The notes beneath the pieces are model-generated. The model did not search any database and had not been told where the DNA came from. It saw only the letters and a list, made by a program, of their open reading frames with translations. DNA of 64,000 nt from Pseudomonas sp. S30. Its GTDB lineage: Bacteria > Pseudomonadota > Gammaproteobacteria > Pseudomonadales > Pseudomonadaceae. Made by a program: the position numbers and the translations under genes. The stretch is taken from contig NZ_JACVTO010000020.1 in the NCBI RefSeq assembly GCF_016518545.1, positions 45,873 through 109,872 on the forward strand, written 5' to 3'. Positions 26,548 through 35,555 of this stretch are shown one piece after another (the first letter of the stretch is position 1; the number at the start of each line of letters is the position of its first letter).

Positions 26548-26928
26548 ATGGCCCAGACAGGCATCACCTTCACGCCCGACCCGGACGTCGAGTCCATTTC
26601 TTCCGATGTCGCCGAATACAACGGCGTGCTGGTGACCACGCAGATTCCAGTGCGCGCCGACGGTGAACTGGAGCTGGGCGATATCGCCACCCAGTGCGAA
26701 TGTACCCTGCAAGCGCTCAAGGATGCCCTCGAACGCGCCGGAAGCTCCATGGATCGGGTGCTGCACCTGACCATCTACCTGACCGACATGGCCGACCGCG
26801 CGGTGTTCAACCAGGTCTACCAGCGCTTCTTCGCCAAGCCCTGGCCGGTGCGCGCCGCGGTTGGCGTAGCAGCGCTGGCCTTCGAAGGCATGAAGGTCGA
26901 GGTCACGGCCATGGCAGCCAAGGGCTGA
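26548..26928 (+). CDS. RidA/YjgF-family protein (enamine/imine deaminase type)
   Basis: A 126-residue member of the RidA superfamily, trimeric cytosolic proteins that hydrolyse reactive enamine/imine intermediates. The typical features are present: YNGVLVTTQIPVRADG near the N-terminus, RVLHLTIYLTDMADRAVFNQVY in the middle, and RAAVGVAALAFEGMKVEVTAMA at the end. The arginine in PVRAAV corresponds to the catalytic, substrate-binding arginine of RidA. It may be an Rid subfamily other than RidA itself, so no symbol is given. AAGG precedes the ATG. Confidence 0.88.
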   Translation: MAQTGITFTPDPDVESISSDVAEYNGVLVTTQIPVRADGELELGDIATQCECTLQALKDALERAGSSMDRVLHLTIYLTDMADRAVFNQVYQRFFAKPWPVRAAVGVAALAFEGMKVEVTAMAAKG

Positions 26929-26974
26929 CATTTGAGCCGCCGGCGGGTCCAGCGATTCGCCTGCGGCACAACGA

Positions 26975-27289
26975 TCAGATCTGCATGGCCAGCAACGCGG
27001 CGCCCAGGCACTTGCCATGGGCATCCAGCGCCAACGAGCGCGTCACGCCACCGCGCAACAGGCCGGGCAGAACGAAGTTCAGCGCCTTGAGCCCAGGTAC
27101 TTCGTAACGCAGCACCGGGCCTGCCGACTCATCGCGCAGGTGGGCGAACCAGGCCGCCACCCGCTCGGCCGTGAGCCTCTGCTCGAGCAGCGAGTAATCC
27201 TCTTCGCGGTAGGCGATCACCGAAATGTTCGAGGTATCGCCCTTGTCCCCGGTGCGGGTGTGGGCGAGCGTGTGCAAAGGCTGGCTCAT
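26975..27289 (-). CDS. AtuA-associated small subunit-like protein
   Basis: A 104-residue protein matching the small C-terminal domain often fused to or encoded beside AtuA/DUF1446 proteins. The signature is near the start: LHTLAHTRTGDKGDTSNISVIAY. The start ATG at 27289 overlaps the stop of the large AtuA-like gene (ATGA), so both are made together and probably form a complex. The frame extends further upstream inside the large gene, which I regard as a shadow. Its role is unknown. Confidence 0.8.
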   Translation of the reverse strand: MSQPLHTLAHTRTGDKGDTSNISVIAYREEDYSLLEQRLTAERVAAWFAHLRDESAGPVLRYEVPGLKALNFVLPGLLRGGVTRSLALDAHGKCLGAALLAMQI

Positions 27290-28632
27290 GGGCAGCGCTC
27301 CAGATGGACCTTGGGAGCCGTCAGCTCTCGGGAAACGAACAGGCTGGCCACCGCCAGCACCTCGCGCACCTGCCGGGTAGCGCCACCCCCGCCAGCCGGA
27401 CCGTTGGTGTACAAGGTCTCGACCTCGTTGGCGACCGCCTGGGCAGCACTCCGGTCGCAGCAGCGCGCCGCGACGCGCAGGCGGACCTCCCAAGGCTCGC
27501 CGCCCTGCCCGAATGTGCTGCCATGCAGCGAGTCGACCCCCATCAGGTCACAGCGCAGGTCCTCGCAGACCACACCTGTCAGTGCCAAACGCTCCTGCAC
27601 GATGCGTCCGGCCAGGCGCGCCCGTGCAACGGCATTGGGGCCACCATAGGAAATCTGCCCCTCGCCGATCCAGCCATCGCGATAGCCCACGGTGACCTTG
27701 AGCTGTGAGGGGCGCTCCCTACCGCCCCCCCCACTGACACGCACCTGGTCCGGTCCGCAGACCTCGAAACGCACGGCGGAAAAGTCGGCGGTGACGTCCG
27801 GCGTCAGGTAATGCCGCGGGTCATGCACCTCGTACAGCAGTTGCTCGGTACAGGTCGCGACATCGATGCGCCCGCCGCTGCCAGCGACCTTGCCCAGCGT
27901 GGCCAGGCCGTCGGCATCGATCTCGGCGAAGGGGAAGCCTAGCCTGGCCAGGCCAGGCACCTCCTTCACGCCTGGATCGGCGAAGTAGCCGCCGCTGACC
28001 TGGCCGGCGCATTCCAGCAGGTGCCCTGTCAGGGTGCCCCGGCCGCGGCGCTGCCAGTCCTGCGCAGCCCAGCCGAAATGGTGCACCTGCGGCGCCAGGA
28101 ACAGGGACGGATCGGCGACGCGCCCAGTGATCACCACATCGGCATCCTGGGCCAGCGCCTGGACGATGCCTTCCACGCCCAGATAGGCATTGGCCGATAC
28201 CAGTCGCTGGCCGAGGTCGGCGACGGTCTGGCCATTGTCCAGCAGCCACTCAGGGTGGCGGATCAGGATCGGCAGTACATCGTCGCCCTCCACTGCCGCG
28301 ACCTTCAGCCCGTGCAGGCCCAGTTCCGTGGCGATCCGAAGCACCTCGGCCGCAGCGCCCCGGGGATTGGCCGCACCCATGTTGGTGATGATGCGCAGGC
28401 GACGTTCGGTATTGCGCGTGTAGGGCAGCACCGCGCGCATGCGCGCCGCCAGCAGCGGGTCGAAACCACCGGCCGGATCGTCCAGGCGCGCCTGCTGGGC
28501 CAGGGCGATGGTGCGCTCGGCCAGGCATTCGAAGATCAGGTAGTCCAACCGGCCGTGACGCGCCAGTTCCACCGCAGGTTCGAGGCGGTCGCCGGAATAG
28601 CCGGCACCGGCACCGATTCGCAAGGTATTCAT
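27286..28632 (-). CDS. AtuA-like (DUF1446) protein
   Basis: A 448-residue protein of the acyclic-terpene-utilisation AtuA family (DUF1446). It shows the family's N-terminus (LRIGAGAGYSGDRLEPAVELA), ITNMGAANPRGAA, DVVITGRVADPSLFLAP and the later SYGGPNA segment. The biochemical function of AtuA is not settled, though the P. aeruginosa gene is in the citronellol/geraniol cluster. None of the other atu genes (acyl-CoA carboxylase, lyase, hydratase) is here. Instead the partner genes encode a CitMHS transporter and the small subunit, pointing to uptake and processing of an organic acid. Confidence 0.82.
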   Translation of the reverse strand: MNTLRIGAGAGYSGDRLEPAVELARHGRLDYLIFECLAERTIALAQQARLDDPAGGFDPLLAARMRAVLPYTRNTERRLRIITNMGAANPRGAAAEVLRIATELGLHGLKVAAVEGDDVLPILIRHPEWLLDNGQTVADLGQRLVSANAYLGVEGIVQALAQDADVVITGRVADPSLFLAPQVHHFGWAAQDWQRRGRGTLTGHLLECAGQVSGGYFADPGVKEVPGLARLGFPFAEIDADGLATLGKVAGSGGRIDVATCTEQLLYEVHDPRHYLTPDVTADFSAVRFEVCGPDQVRVSGGGGRERPSQLKVTVGYRDGWIGEGQISYGGPNAVARARLAGRIVQERLALTGVVCEDLRCDLMGVDSLHGSTFGQGGEPWEVRLRVAARCCDRSAAQAVANEVETLYTNGPAGGGGATRQVREVLAVASLFVSRELTAPKVHLERCP

Positions 28633-28634
28633 GT

Positions 28635-29927
28635 TCAGAAGACTCCCAATGCCAGCGCGGCCAAGGTCATCAGCACGGACGCGGCGAACAGAAATGGCAG
28701 GGTGAAGCGCTGATGGTCGGCCAGATCCAGCTTGCACAGCCCCACCAGCAGGAACGTGGCCGGGGTCAGCGGGCTGACGGGGAACCCGGTGGTGTGCACC
28801 CCCAGCAAGGACGCCTGGGCCACCTGTACCGGGTCGACACCCAGGGAGCGACCGACCTCGGCGATCACCGGCATCACCCCGAAATAGAACGAGTCAGGGT
28901 CGAACAGCAGGCTCAGGGGCATGGACACGAACCCCACCAGCGCCGGGATCAATCGACCATGCCCTGCCGGGATCTGCTGCACTGCCACCTCGGCCATGGC
29001 CTTGAGCATGCCGGTGCCTTGCATGATGCCAGTGAACACGCCGGCAGCCAGAAGGATGCTGGCCATGGTCAGGGCCGTCTTGGCATGGGCATCGATGCGC
29101 TCGCGCTGGTGCTCCACGCGCGGGTAGTTCAGGCACAGTGCAGCGACGGTGCCGAGCATGAACATCACCACCGGGTCGACCCAGCCGGCGATCATCACGG
29201 CCATCACCACCAGGGTCAGCAGCAGATTCGGCCAGAACAGCCGCGGGCGGCGCAGTAACTGCTCCTCGGCGCTCAGCAAGCGCTGTGGCGCAATTCCGCC
29301 CGGCGCCCCGGCAGTGAGCCCCAGGCGCTTCTCCTCACGGCGACCCAGCCAATAGGCGCAGGCAAAGACGAACACCAGCCCAACGACCTGCACCGGTATC
29401 AACGGCTGGAACAGCTCGGCGACCGACACGTGCAGCGCGGCGGAGGAGCGCAATACCGGGCCGGTCCAGGGCAGGAAGTTGACCCCTGCGGCCATCGCCG
29501 CCACGCAGGCCAGGATCCTTCGGTCGATCCCCAGTCGCGTGTACAGCGGCAGCATCGCCGGGACCGTGACCAGGAACGTCACCGCACCCGAGCCATCCAG
29601 GTGCACCAGCAGCGCCAGCAGCGCGGTGCCCATGACGATTCGGGTAGGGCGCGTACCCACCGCGCGCAGAATGCGATCGATGATCGGATCGAGCATTCCG
29701 GCATCGGTCATGACACCGAAGAACAGGATGGCGAAGATGAACATGCCGACCACCGGGGCGACGTTCTTGATGCCCGCCAGAATGAAGCCGCTGGTCTGCA
29801 GGCCGAACCCCGCCAGCAACGCGGCGGCGATGGGAAAGGCGATCAGTGCGACCAGGGGTGAGAGACGTTTGCTCATCACTGCGATGAGCAGCGACAGGAT
29901 GGTAATGACGCCGTACAGGGCGAGCAT
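28635..29927 (-). CDS. CitMHS-family organic-acid transporter
   Basis: A 430-residue inner-membrane transporter of the citrate-Mg2+:H+/CitMHS family. It has about 11-12 hydrophobic segments and family features such as HLDGSGAVTFLVTVPAMLPLY, AAGVNFLPWTGPVLR and DPDSFYFGVMPV. These carriers import metal-citrate or related di/tricarboxylates. It is the first gene of an operon with the AtuA-like pair (two bases separate it from the next gene) and is divergent from a LysR gene. The ATG at 29927 gives the typical N-terminus MLALYGVITILSLL. The much longer frame upstream of it overlaps the divergent LysR gene and is spurious. Confidence 0.87.
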   Translation of the reverse strand: MLALYGVITILSLLIAVMSKRLSPLVALIAFPIAAALLAGFGLQTSGFILAGIKNVAPVVGMFIFAILFFGVMTDAGMLDPIIDRILRAVGTRPTRIVMGTALLALLVHLDGSGAVTFLVTVPAMLPLYTRLGIDRRILACVAAMAAGVNFLPWTGPVLRSSAALHVSVAELFQPLIPVQVVGLVFVFACAYWLGRREEKRLGLTAGAPGGIAPQRLLSAEEQLLRRPRLFWPNLLLTLVVMAVMIAGWVDPVVMFMLGTVAALCLNYPRVEHQRERIDAHAKTALTMASILLAAGVFTGIMQGTGMLKAMAEVAVQQIPAGHGRLIPALVGFVSMPLSLLFDPDSFYFGVMPVIAEVGRSLGVDPVQVAQASLLGVHTTGFPVSPLTPATFLLVGLCKLDLADHQRFTLPFLFAASVLMTLAALALGVF

Positions 29928-29986
29928 AGGGTGGCTCCGAATTGTTTTTGTTGTTGTGCCGAGTATCGGAATCCTTGGTGCGGCGT

Positions 29987-30002
29987 GTAAATTGCAATTT
30001 AC
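29987..30002. promoter_or_regulatory. Perfect 16-bp palindrome in the LysR/CitMHS divergent promoter
   Basis: GTAAATTGCAATTTAC is its own reverse complement. It sits in the 100-base region between the divergent LysR gene (start 30028) and the CitMHS operon (start 29927), 25 bases upstream of the LysR start. It is rich in the T/A-framed symmetry LysR proteins bind, although an even-length palindrome gives T-N12-A rather than T-N11-A. Probable operator. Confidence 0.65.
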
Positions 30003-30027
30003 CCACCTGCACATTCGAAAAAACACA

Positions 30028-30906
30028 ATGAAAAACGCCCTGCAGCACATTCGTGCGTTCATCACCGTGGTCGAACACGGCAACTTCGCGCGCGCTGCCG
30101 ATGCGCTGCACTTGTCGCCCTCCGCGTTGACCGTGCAGATCCGCCAGCTCGAAGCCTGGCTGGGCGTGCTGTTGCTCGAACGCAGCCCACGCCATGTCGC
30201 CCTAACCGCCGCAGGCCGCGAAGCATTGCCGGCGATGGAGAAGCTGCTGCTGGACCTGGCGAACATCGTCTCCGCCAGCCACGGCCTGGCCGCTGTGCGC
30301 CGCGGGGTGGTGACGGTGGCCGCGCTGCCCTCGCTCTGCGCAGGCGCGCTGGCCGAGCGTCTGGCAGTGTTTCAGCAGGCGTATCCCGGCATCGAAGTGC
30401 GTCTGCGCGACCTGGTGGCCGAGCGCATCGTCGAGCGCGTGCGCGACGGCGATGTGGATTTCGGGTTGGGCGTGCGCAGCCGATTCGACCACGGGCTGAA
30501 CTTCACGCCGCTGCTGCACGATCGTCTGTCTCTGTTCGTACCGGCGGATCATCCGCTGGCCAACGGTCCGCTGAACCTGGTGGCGCTGGAGGGCCAGCCC
30601 ATGGTGCTCACCGGCCGTGACAGCAGCGTGCGCACGCAAATCGAACAGTTGTTCCGCACGCGGGGCCTGACCCTGCATGTCGCCCTGGAAGCCAACTACA
30701 TGTCGACCGTTCTGGCCCTGGTGCGCAACGGGCTGGGCATCACCTTGCTCCCGGAGTCGGCCGACGACGGCCTAGGCCGCCTGGTACGGCGCCACCTGGA
30801 CGAACCCGCCCTGCAGCGAGAACTGGGCGTGATCACGCGCAGCGAAACCAGCTTGTCGCCGGCCGCGCAGCGCCTGATCGAGTGCCTGGGGCAGATCGAG
30901 CGCTGA
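30028..30906 (+). CDS. LysR-family regulator of the CitMHS/AtuA-like operon
   Basis: A 292-residue LysR regulator. The N-terminal winged helix-turn-helix reads AFITVVEHGNFARAADALHL, with PSALTVQIRQLEAWLG as recognition helix. The effector domain includes VVTVAALPSLCAGALAERLAVF and VRNGLGITLLPES. It is transcribed divergently from the CitMHS/AtuA-like operon with a perfect palindrome between them, the standard layout for a LysR protein controlling the neighbouring operon. The ATG at 30028 is chosen because it starts the conserved domain; the open frame upstream lies in the opposite-strand transporter gene. Confidence 0.88.
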   Translation: MKNALQHIRAFITVVEHGNFARAADALHLSPSALTVQIRQLEAWLGVLLLERSPRHVALTAAGREALPAMEKLLLDLANIVSASHGLAAVRRGVVTVAALPSLCAGALAERLAVFQQAYPGIEVRLRDLVAERIVERVRDGDVDFGLGVRSRFDHGLNFTPLLHDRLSLFVPADHPLANGPLNLVALEGQPMVLTGRDSSVRTQIEQLFRTRGLTLHVALEANYMSTVLALVRNGLGITLLPESADDGLGRLVRRHLDEPALQRELGVITRSETSLSPAAQRLIECLGQIER

Positions 30907-31001
30907 ACGCCCGCCGCTCCCGCATGGCAGCCAAGGGTGCGACCCGAGCGTTTCATCGCTACAATGCCGGCCAAACCGTGCCAGCCCGAACCTATAACGT
31001 C

Positions 31002-33002
31002 ATGTCCCTTCCAAAGAACCACCTGGAACTGCTCAGCCCTGCCCGCGATGTGGCCATCGCCCGTGAAGCGATCCTGCATGGCGCCGACGCCATCTACATC
31101 GGCGGCCCCAGCTTCGGCGCGCGACACAACGCCTGCAACGAGGTCGCCGAGATCGCCGAGCTGGTCGAGTTCGCCCGGCGCTACCACGCCCGCGTGTTCA
31201 CCACGATCAACACCATCCTCCATGACAACGAGCTTGAGCCGGCCCGCGCGCTCATCCATCAATTGTACGACGCGGGCGTGGATGCACTGATCGTCCAGGA
31301 CCTGGGCGTCATGGAGCTGGATATCCCGCCGATCGAGCTGCATGCCAGCACCCAGACCGATATCCGCACTCTGGAGCGCGCTAGGTTCCTCGATCAGGCC
31401 GGTTTCTCGCAGCTGGTGTTGGCGCGCGAGCTGAATCTGCAGCAGATCCGCGCGATCGCCTCCCAGACCGATGCGGCCATCGAATTCTTCATCCATGGCG
31501 CACTGTGCGTGGCGTTCTCGGGACAGTGCAACATCTCCCACGCCCAGACCGGTCGTAGTGCCAACCGCGGGGATTGCTCCCAGGCCTGCCGGCTGCCCTA
31601 CACCCTCAAGGACGACCAAGGTCGGGTGGTCGCCTTCGAGAAGCACCTGCTGTCGATGAAGGACAACAACCAGACCGCCAACCTGCGTGATCTGGTCGAC
31701 GCCGGCGTGCGCTCCTTCAAGATCGAGGGCCGCTACAAGGACATGGGCTATGTGAAGAACATCACCGCCCATTATCGCCGCGAACTGGACGCCATCCTGG
31801 AAGACCGCACCGACCTGGCCCGTGCTTCCAGCGGGCGTACCGAGCACTTCTTCATCCCCGATCCGGACAAGACCTTCCACCGCGGCAGCACCGACTACTT
31901 CGTCAGCGACCGCAAGATCGACATCGGCGCCTTCGACTCGCCCACCTTCACCGGGTTGCCGGTCGGGGTGGTGGAGAAGGTCGGCAAGCGCGACCTGATG
32001 GTGGTCACCGAGGTGCCATTGACCAATGGCGACGGTCTCAACGTGCTGGTCAAACGCGAGGTGCTCGGGTTTCGCGCCAACATTGCCGAGCCGCGTGGTC
32101 AGTTCGAGGAAAATGGCCTGCAGCGCTACCGCTACCGGGTAGAACCGAACGAAATGCCCGAAGGCCTGCACAAGCTGCGCCCCAATCACCCGCTGTCACG
32201 CAACCTGGATCATGACTGGCAGCAGGCGCTGCAGCGCACTTCGTCGGAACGCCGGGTCGGTGTGCAGTGGCTGGCCGTGCTCACCGAACGGCGCCTGGCC
32301 CTGAGCGTCACCAGCGAGGAAGGCATCACCGCACAGGTGGCGCTGGAGGGCCCGTTCGGCCTGGCCAACAAGCCACAGCAAGCGCTCGATCAGCTGCAGG
32401 ACCTGTTGGGTCAGTTGGGCACCACCCAGTATCACGCCGAACGGATCGACTTGGACGCACCCCAGGCCTACTTCATCCCCAACTCGCAGCTCAAGGCCCT
32501 GCGCCGCGAAGCCATCGAGGCGCTCACCATCGCACGGATCGCCGCTCATCCCAGGGGCCGGCGCAAGGCCGAGACCAGTCCACCCCCGGTGTATCCCGAA
32601 GCGCACCTGTCGTTTCTTGCCAACGTCTACAACCAGAAGGCACGGGATTTCTACCACCGCCACGGGGTGAAACTGATCGACGCCGCCTATGAAGCCCACG
32701 AGGAGCACGGGGAGGTGCCAGTGATGATCACCAAGCATTGCCTGCGCTTCTCTTTCAACCTGTGCCCCAAGCAGGCCAAGGGGGTCACGGGCGTGCGCAC
32801 CAAGGTCGCGCCCATGCAGCTGATCCACGGCGATGAGGTGCTGACCTTGAAGTTCGATTGCAAACCCTGCGAGATGCACGTGGTCGGGCGGATGAAAGAC
32901 CACATCATCGACCTTCCGTCACCGGGCAGTGCCGTCAGTTCAGTGGTGGGGCACATCAGCCCTGAAGATCTGCTCAAGACCATCGTGCGCGCGCCGCACT
33001 GA
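31002..33002 (+). CDS. rlhA: RlhA-like U32 peptidase-family protein (23S rRNA hydroxylation)
   Basis: A 666-residue member of the U32 family. E. coli RlhA (YdcP, about 650 residues) is needed for 5-hydroxylation of C2501 in 23S rRNA. The protein shows LELLSPARDVAIAREAILHGADAIYIGG-type beginnings, HASTQTDI, and the cysteine-rich U32 signature in FFIHGALCVAFSGQCN, NRGDCSQACRLPY. A C-terminal extension carries LCPKQAKGV and FDCKPCEM. The length separates it from the shorter TrhP/YegQ paralogues (about 450 residues). The ATG at 31002 starts the conserved sequence. It converges with ku. Confidence 0.85.
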   Translation: MSLPKNHLELLSPARDVAIAREAILHGADAIYIGGPSFGARHNACNEVAEIAELVEFARRYHARVFTTINTILHDNELEPARALIHQLYDAGVDALIVQDLGVMELDIPPIELHASTQTDIRTLERARFLDQAGFSQLVLARELNLQQIRAIASQTDAAIEFFIHGALCVAFSGQCNISHAQTGRSANRGDCSQACRLPYTLKDDQGRVVAFEKHLLSMKDNNQTANLRDLVDAGVRSFKIEGRYKDMGYVKNITAHYRRELDAILEDRTDLARASSGRTEHFFIPDPDKTFHRGSTDYFVSDRKIDIGAFDSPTFTGLPVGVVEKVGKRDLMVVTEVPLTNGDGLNVLVKREVLGFRANIAEPRGQFEENGLQRYRYRVEPNEMPEGLHKLRPNHPLSRNLDHDWQQALQRTSSERRVGVQWLAVLTERRLALSVTSEEGITAQVALEGPFGLANKPQQALDQLQDLLGQLGTTQYHAERIDLDAPQAYFIPNSQLKALRREAIEALTIARIAAHPRGRRKAETSPPPVYPEAHLSFLANVYNQKARDFYHRHGVKLIDAAYEAHEEHGEVPVMITKHCLRFSFNLCPKQAKGVTGVRTKVAPMQLIHGDEVLTLKFDCKPCEMHVVGRMKDHIIDLPSPGSAVSSVVGHISPEDLLKTIVRAPH

Positions 33003-33022
33003 CGCCTGACACGTCATTCTGC

Positions 33023-33045
33023 GCGGGGTGCTCCAAAGCCCCCGC
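33023..33045. terminator. Hairpin between the convergent rlhA and ku genes
   Basis: GCGGGG (33023-33028) pairs with CCCCGC (33040-33045) in the 48-base gap between two convergent stops. No T run; possible bidirectional terminator. Confidence 0.35.
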
Positions 33046-33050
33046 TGGAC

Positions 33051-33896
33051 CTAGGAGGCCTTGCGCGAGCGCTTGGTGGCCTTTTTTGGCGCGGCCTCCG
33101 ATTTGCCCTTGCCACCCAGGCTGCGCTTGAGCAGCTCGGTGAGGTCGAGGATGTCCGCGCCTTTTTCGCCTTTGCCGTCCTGCCCCTTGGCCACCTTGGC
33201 GATCTTGCCCTTGCTGGCTTTTTCTTCCACCAGCTCCATGATGGTTTCGCGAAACGCATCGTGATAGTCGCCAGGCGACCAGGGTCCGCTCATGTCCTCG
33301 ACCAGACGCCGGGCCATGTCCATCTCCTTCTTGTCCAGCTTGACGTCGGTCACGCTGGTATCGAGCTCCAGGCTGTCGATACCGCGCACCTCGTCGGGCC
33401 AGCGCAAGGTGATCAGCACCAGCGCATCATCGAGCGCCCGCAGCAGCGCCAGGTGCTGGCGGGTATGCAACACCACGGTGGCCAGGGCGACCTTGCCGCT
33501 CTTGGCTAGGGTCTCGCGCAGCAAGGCATACACTTTTCCGCCCCGTTTATCAGGGCTCAGATAATACGGTGTATCGAAATGCTGAAGGGGAATCTCTCCG
33601 GCATCGACGAACGAGAAGATGTCGATGGTCTGCGTCGCTTCGGGTCGAGCCTTGCGAATCTCCTCCTCGCTGATGACCACATAGCGGCCCTTCTCGTACT
33701 CCACGCCCTTGACCACGTGTTCCTTGGCGATGTCCTTGCCGGTCACCTTGTTGATTCTCTTGTACCCCACCGGCTCCATACTGCGCTGGTCGAGCCAGTC
33801 GAAGTCGATCCGCTCGCTGCGCACGGCAGTGTTGAGCGACACCGGAATATGCACCAGGCCGAAACTGATCGCGCCTTTCCAGATTGCACGGGCCAT
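33051..33896 (-). CDS. ku: Ku, non-homologous end-joining DNA end-binding protein
   Basis: A 281-residue bacterial Ku. The start MARAIWKGAISFGLVHIPV is the hallmark of the family; the core continues with IDFDWLDQRS, YKRINKVTGKDI and the ring region up to RRLVEDMSGPWSPGDYHD. A lysine-rich C-terminal tail (KGKSEAAPKKATKRSRK) is typical of the Ku C-terminus that interacts with DNA and ligase. Ku dimers encircle broken DNA ends and recruit LigD; no ligD gene is present in this window. AGGAGG stands just upstream of the ATG. It lies 81 bases downstream of the methyltransferase gene. Confidence 0.95.
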   Translation of the reverse strand: MARAIWKGAISFGLVHIPVSLNTAVRSERIDFDWLDQRSMEPVGYKRINKVTGKDIAKEHVVKGVEYEKGRYVVISEEEIRKARPEATQTIDIFSFVDAGEIPLQHFDTPYYLSPDKRGGKVYALLRETLAKSGKVALATVVLHTRQHLALLRALDDALVLITLRWPDEVRGIDSLELDTSVTDVKLDKKEMDMARRLVEDMSGPWSPGDYHDAFRETIMELVEEKASKGKIAKVAKGQDGKGEKGADILDLTELLKRSLGGKGKSEAAPKKATKRSRKAS

Positions 33897-33977
33897 GCGG
33901 CCTCCTATTGAGAGAGTTGTCGATTTGCCTTGGCATGGAATGATCAGCATGACTGAATCGGCCGATACCTCAAGGCC

Positions 33978-34955
33978 TCAGCGCCGCCGCGTGACGGTCA
34001 GCAACACGGCGGCGATCCGCTCCACGTGCTCATAGCCGGGCTCTGCCAGATGCCCGCCTGCCACATCCGCGTCCAGCTCGCGGTATCCCCAGCTCCATGC
34101 AGGCGCACTCAGACGCGAACGAACAGCGTCCAGAAACACATCACGCCCCTCCACTACGGCGGCCCCCGTGTGCAACAGCAGCGTACCGCCGAGCGAAAGC
34201 CGTTCGCAGGCCTGGTCGAGAATCCGCAACGATGACTGCATGCCCAGCCCGCCGCCACCGTGCAGATACTTGCGCTGCTGGACATCGAACAGATAAGGAG
34301 GACTGGCAACGACAAGGTCGAACAGGGTGCCCTGTTTCTCTAGCGCATCGATCGCGTCCAGCGTCAGATTGTCGACCTTGGCCAACTCGGCATTGATCGC
34401 GGTGTAACGCAATGCCCGTAGGTTGGAATCCACTGCGCGAACTTGCGCATGGGGGGCGGCGCGGGCGATCAGCAGGGCACCAGCGCCGGTACCACAACCG
34501 ATTTCAAGCGCGTGCATCACAGGCGTGAGTCTGCTGCGCAAATGCTCTTTGATGCACCGCGCAAATCGGTAGCAGTCGGGGCCGAGCACGACTGCATCCG
34601 GACTGTCGGCAGGATGGGCCGAGTGCAGCAACAACAGCTCGTCGAGCTTGGACCAGCGGACACGGCTGCGCAGCATCGAGCCCAACTGTTCTACGGCCTG
34701 GGCGGCGCGCAACTGCTCGAGTTCATCGGGCGAGATCAATGACGGCGCGAAGCACCGATTCCATCCGAATACATCGCGCAAGGTGTAGGCGTGCTGGGCG
34801 CTACGGCGCGAATTGTTGAGGGCATGAGTCGCAGGGCTGACGCAGGTGAAATGGTAACCGTCGGTTTGCAGGCGACGACCGAGTTGCAGCAGGGCCTGAT
34901 CGGCCGCGGCGTGCTCGTTGCTGGGCGAAGTCACACGGAATTCCATATGCCGCAT
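33978..34955 (-). CDS. Class I SAM-dependent methyltransferase (HemK-like), uncertain start
   Basis: A methyltransferase of about 325 residues as annotated. The SAM-binding motif is ALEIGCGTGAGALLIA, and VVASPPYLFD corresponds to the NPPY-type catalytic motif of N-methyltransferases, here with Ser in place of Asn. The N-terminal half is a helical substrate domain. The start is unclear: ATG codons at 34955 and 34946 lack a clear ribosome site, whereas a well-placed AGGAG belongs to an ATG at 35014 in another frame, and the protein-like frame runs on upstream of 34955. A frameshift near the GGGG run at 34991-34994 is possible. Target unknown. Confidence 0.75.
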   Translation of the reverse strand: MRHMEFRVTSPSNEHAAADQALLQLGRRLQTDGYHFTCVSPATHALNNSRRSAQHAYTLRDVFGWNRCFAPSLISPDELEQLRAAQAVEQLGSMLRSRVRWSKLDELLLLHSAHPADSPDAVVLGPDCYRFARCIKEHLRSRLTPVMHALEIGCGTGAGALLIARAAPHAQVRAVDSNLRALRYTAINAELAKVDNLTLDAIDALEKQGTLFDLVVASPPYLFDVQQRKYLHGGGGLGMQSSLRILDQACERLSLGGTLLLHTGAAVVEGRDVFLDAVRSRLSAPAWSWGYRELDADVAGGHLAEPGYEHVERIAAVLLTVTRRR

Positions 34956-35153
34956 GCTGAATCGGCGATGAATGAAGCTTGGCTCGGCGCGGGGTTGGGT
35001 GTCTGCACCGTCATGCCGGACTCCTATGTTGAAATCAGACGCATATGAGCGATATGCCAGGCGCACGGGATACTTGTTGCCCGAACGATGGCCCATCGCG
35101 CCATGAAGGGGGTGTGCGGCAGTGCCGGGATACCCCAGCACTGCCTGGCGCGC

Positions 35154-35315
35154 CTATGAACGGCCACCCTTGTGGCTCGTGTCGCCTTTTTTGCCACCAC
35201 TGGAGCTTTGTCCACTTTTGCGTCCCGCTTCGGAAGCCTTCTCCCGGTCGTTTGCGAAGTTGCCAGAATTGGTGTTGCCACCCTGACTGCCAGGCTTGCT
35301 CTGATTGTTGGCCAT
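35154..35315 (-). CDS. KGG-domain general stress protein
   Basis: A 53-residue hydrophilic protein rich in Gly, Ser, Lys and Asn, with the KGG-type repeats FANDREKASEAGRKSG and a second GKKGDTSHKGG segment. Such short repeats are shared by bacterial general-stress proteins and fungal con-10. It begins MANNQSKPGSQGGNTN and should be largely disordered. The ribosome site CAAGAGG lies upstream of the ATG at 35315. Members are usually induced in stationary phase or osmotic stress, but no specific sigma-S promoter could be established here. Confidence 0.8.
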   Translation of the reverse strand: MANNQSKPGSQGGNTNSGNFANDREKASEAGRKSGQSSSGGKKGDTSHKGGRS

Positions 35316-35555
35316 GGTCCTGAACCTCTTGCGGTTGTGGATTGGGTACGGACACGTGCCGTACACAATTTGGGAGTGCAGCCACAGCCGGCGATTCGTT
35401 TTATCCAGCCGCCAACGGACCAGCGGCGCTAAAGGTGCGAAAAGGGTTATTTGGGGCAGCAATCTTGTGCTCGACGCGCAGAATGTGGATCAGGGGCTTG
35501 GGCTCGCGCTACCCTACCTGGCACACTGCCGTGATCAACCCTGGCCGATGAAGAC

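Noticed and set aside
27286..28632. Complete citronellol/geraniol (atu) catabolic cluster
   Set aside because: Only AtuA-like genes are present; the carboxylase, lyase and hydratase genes that define the pathway are absent from the window.
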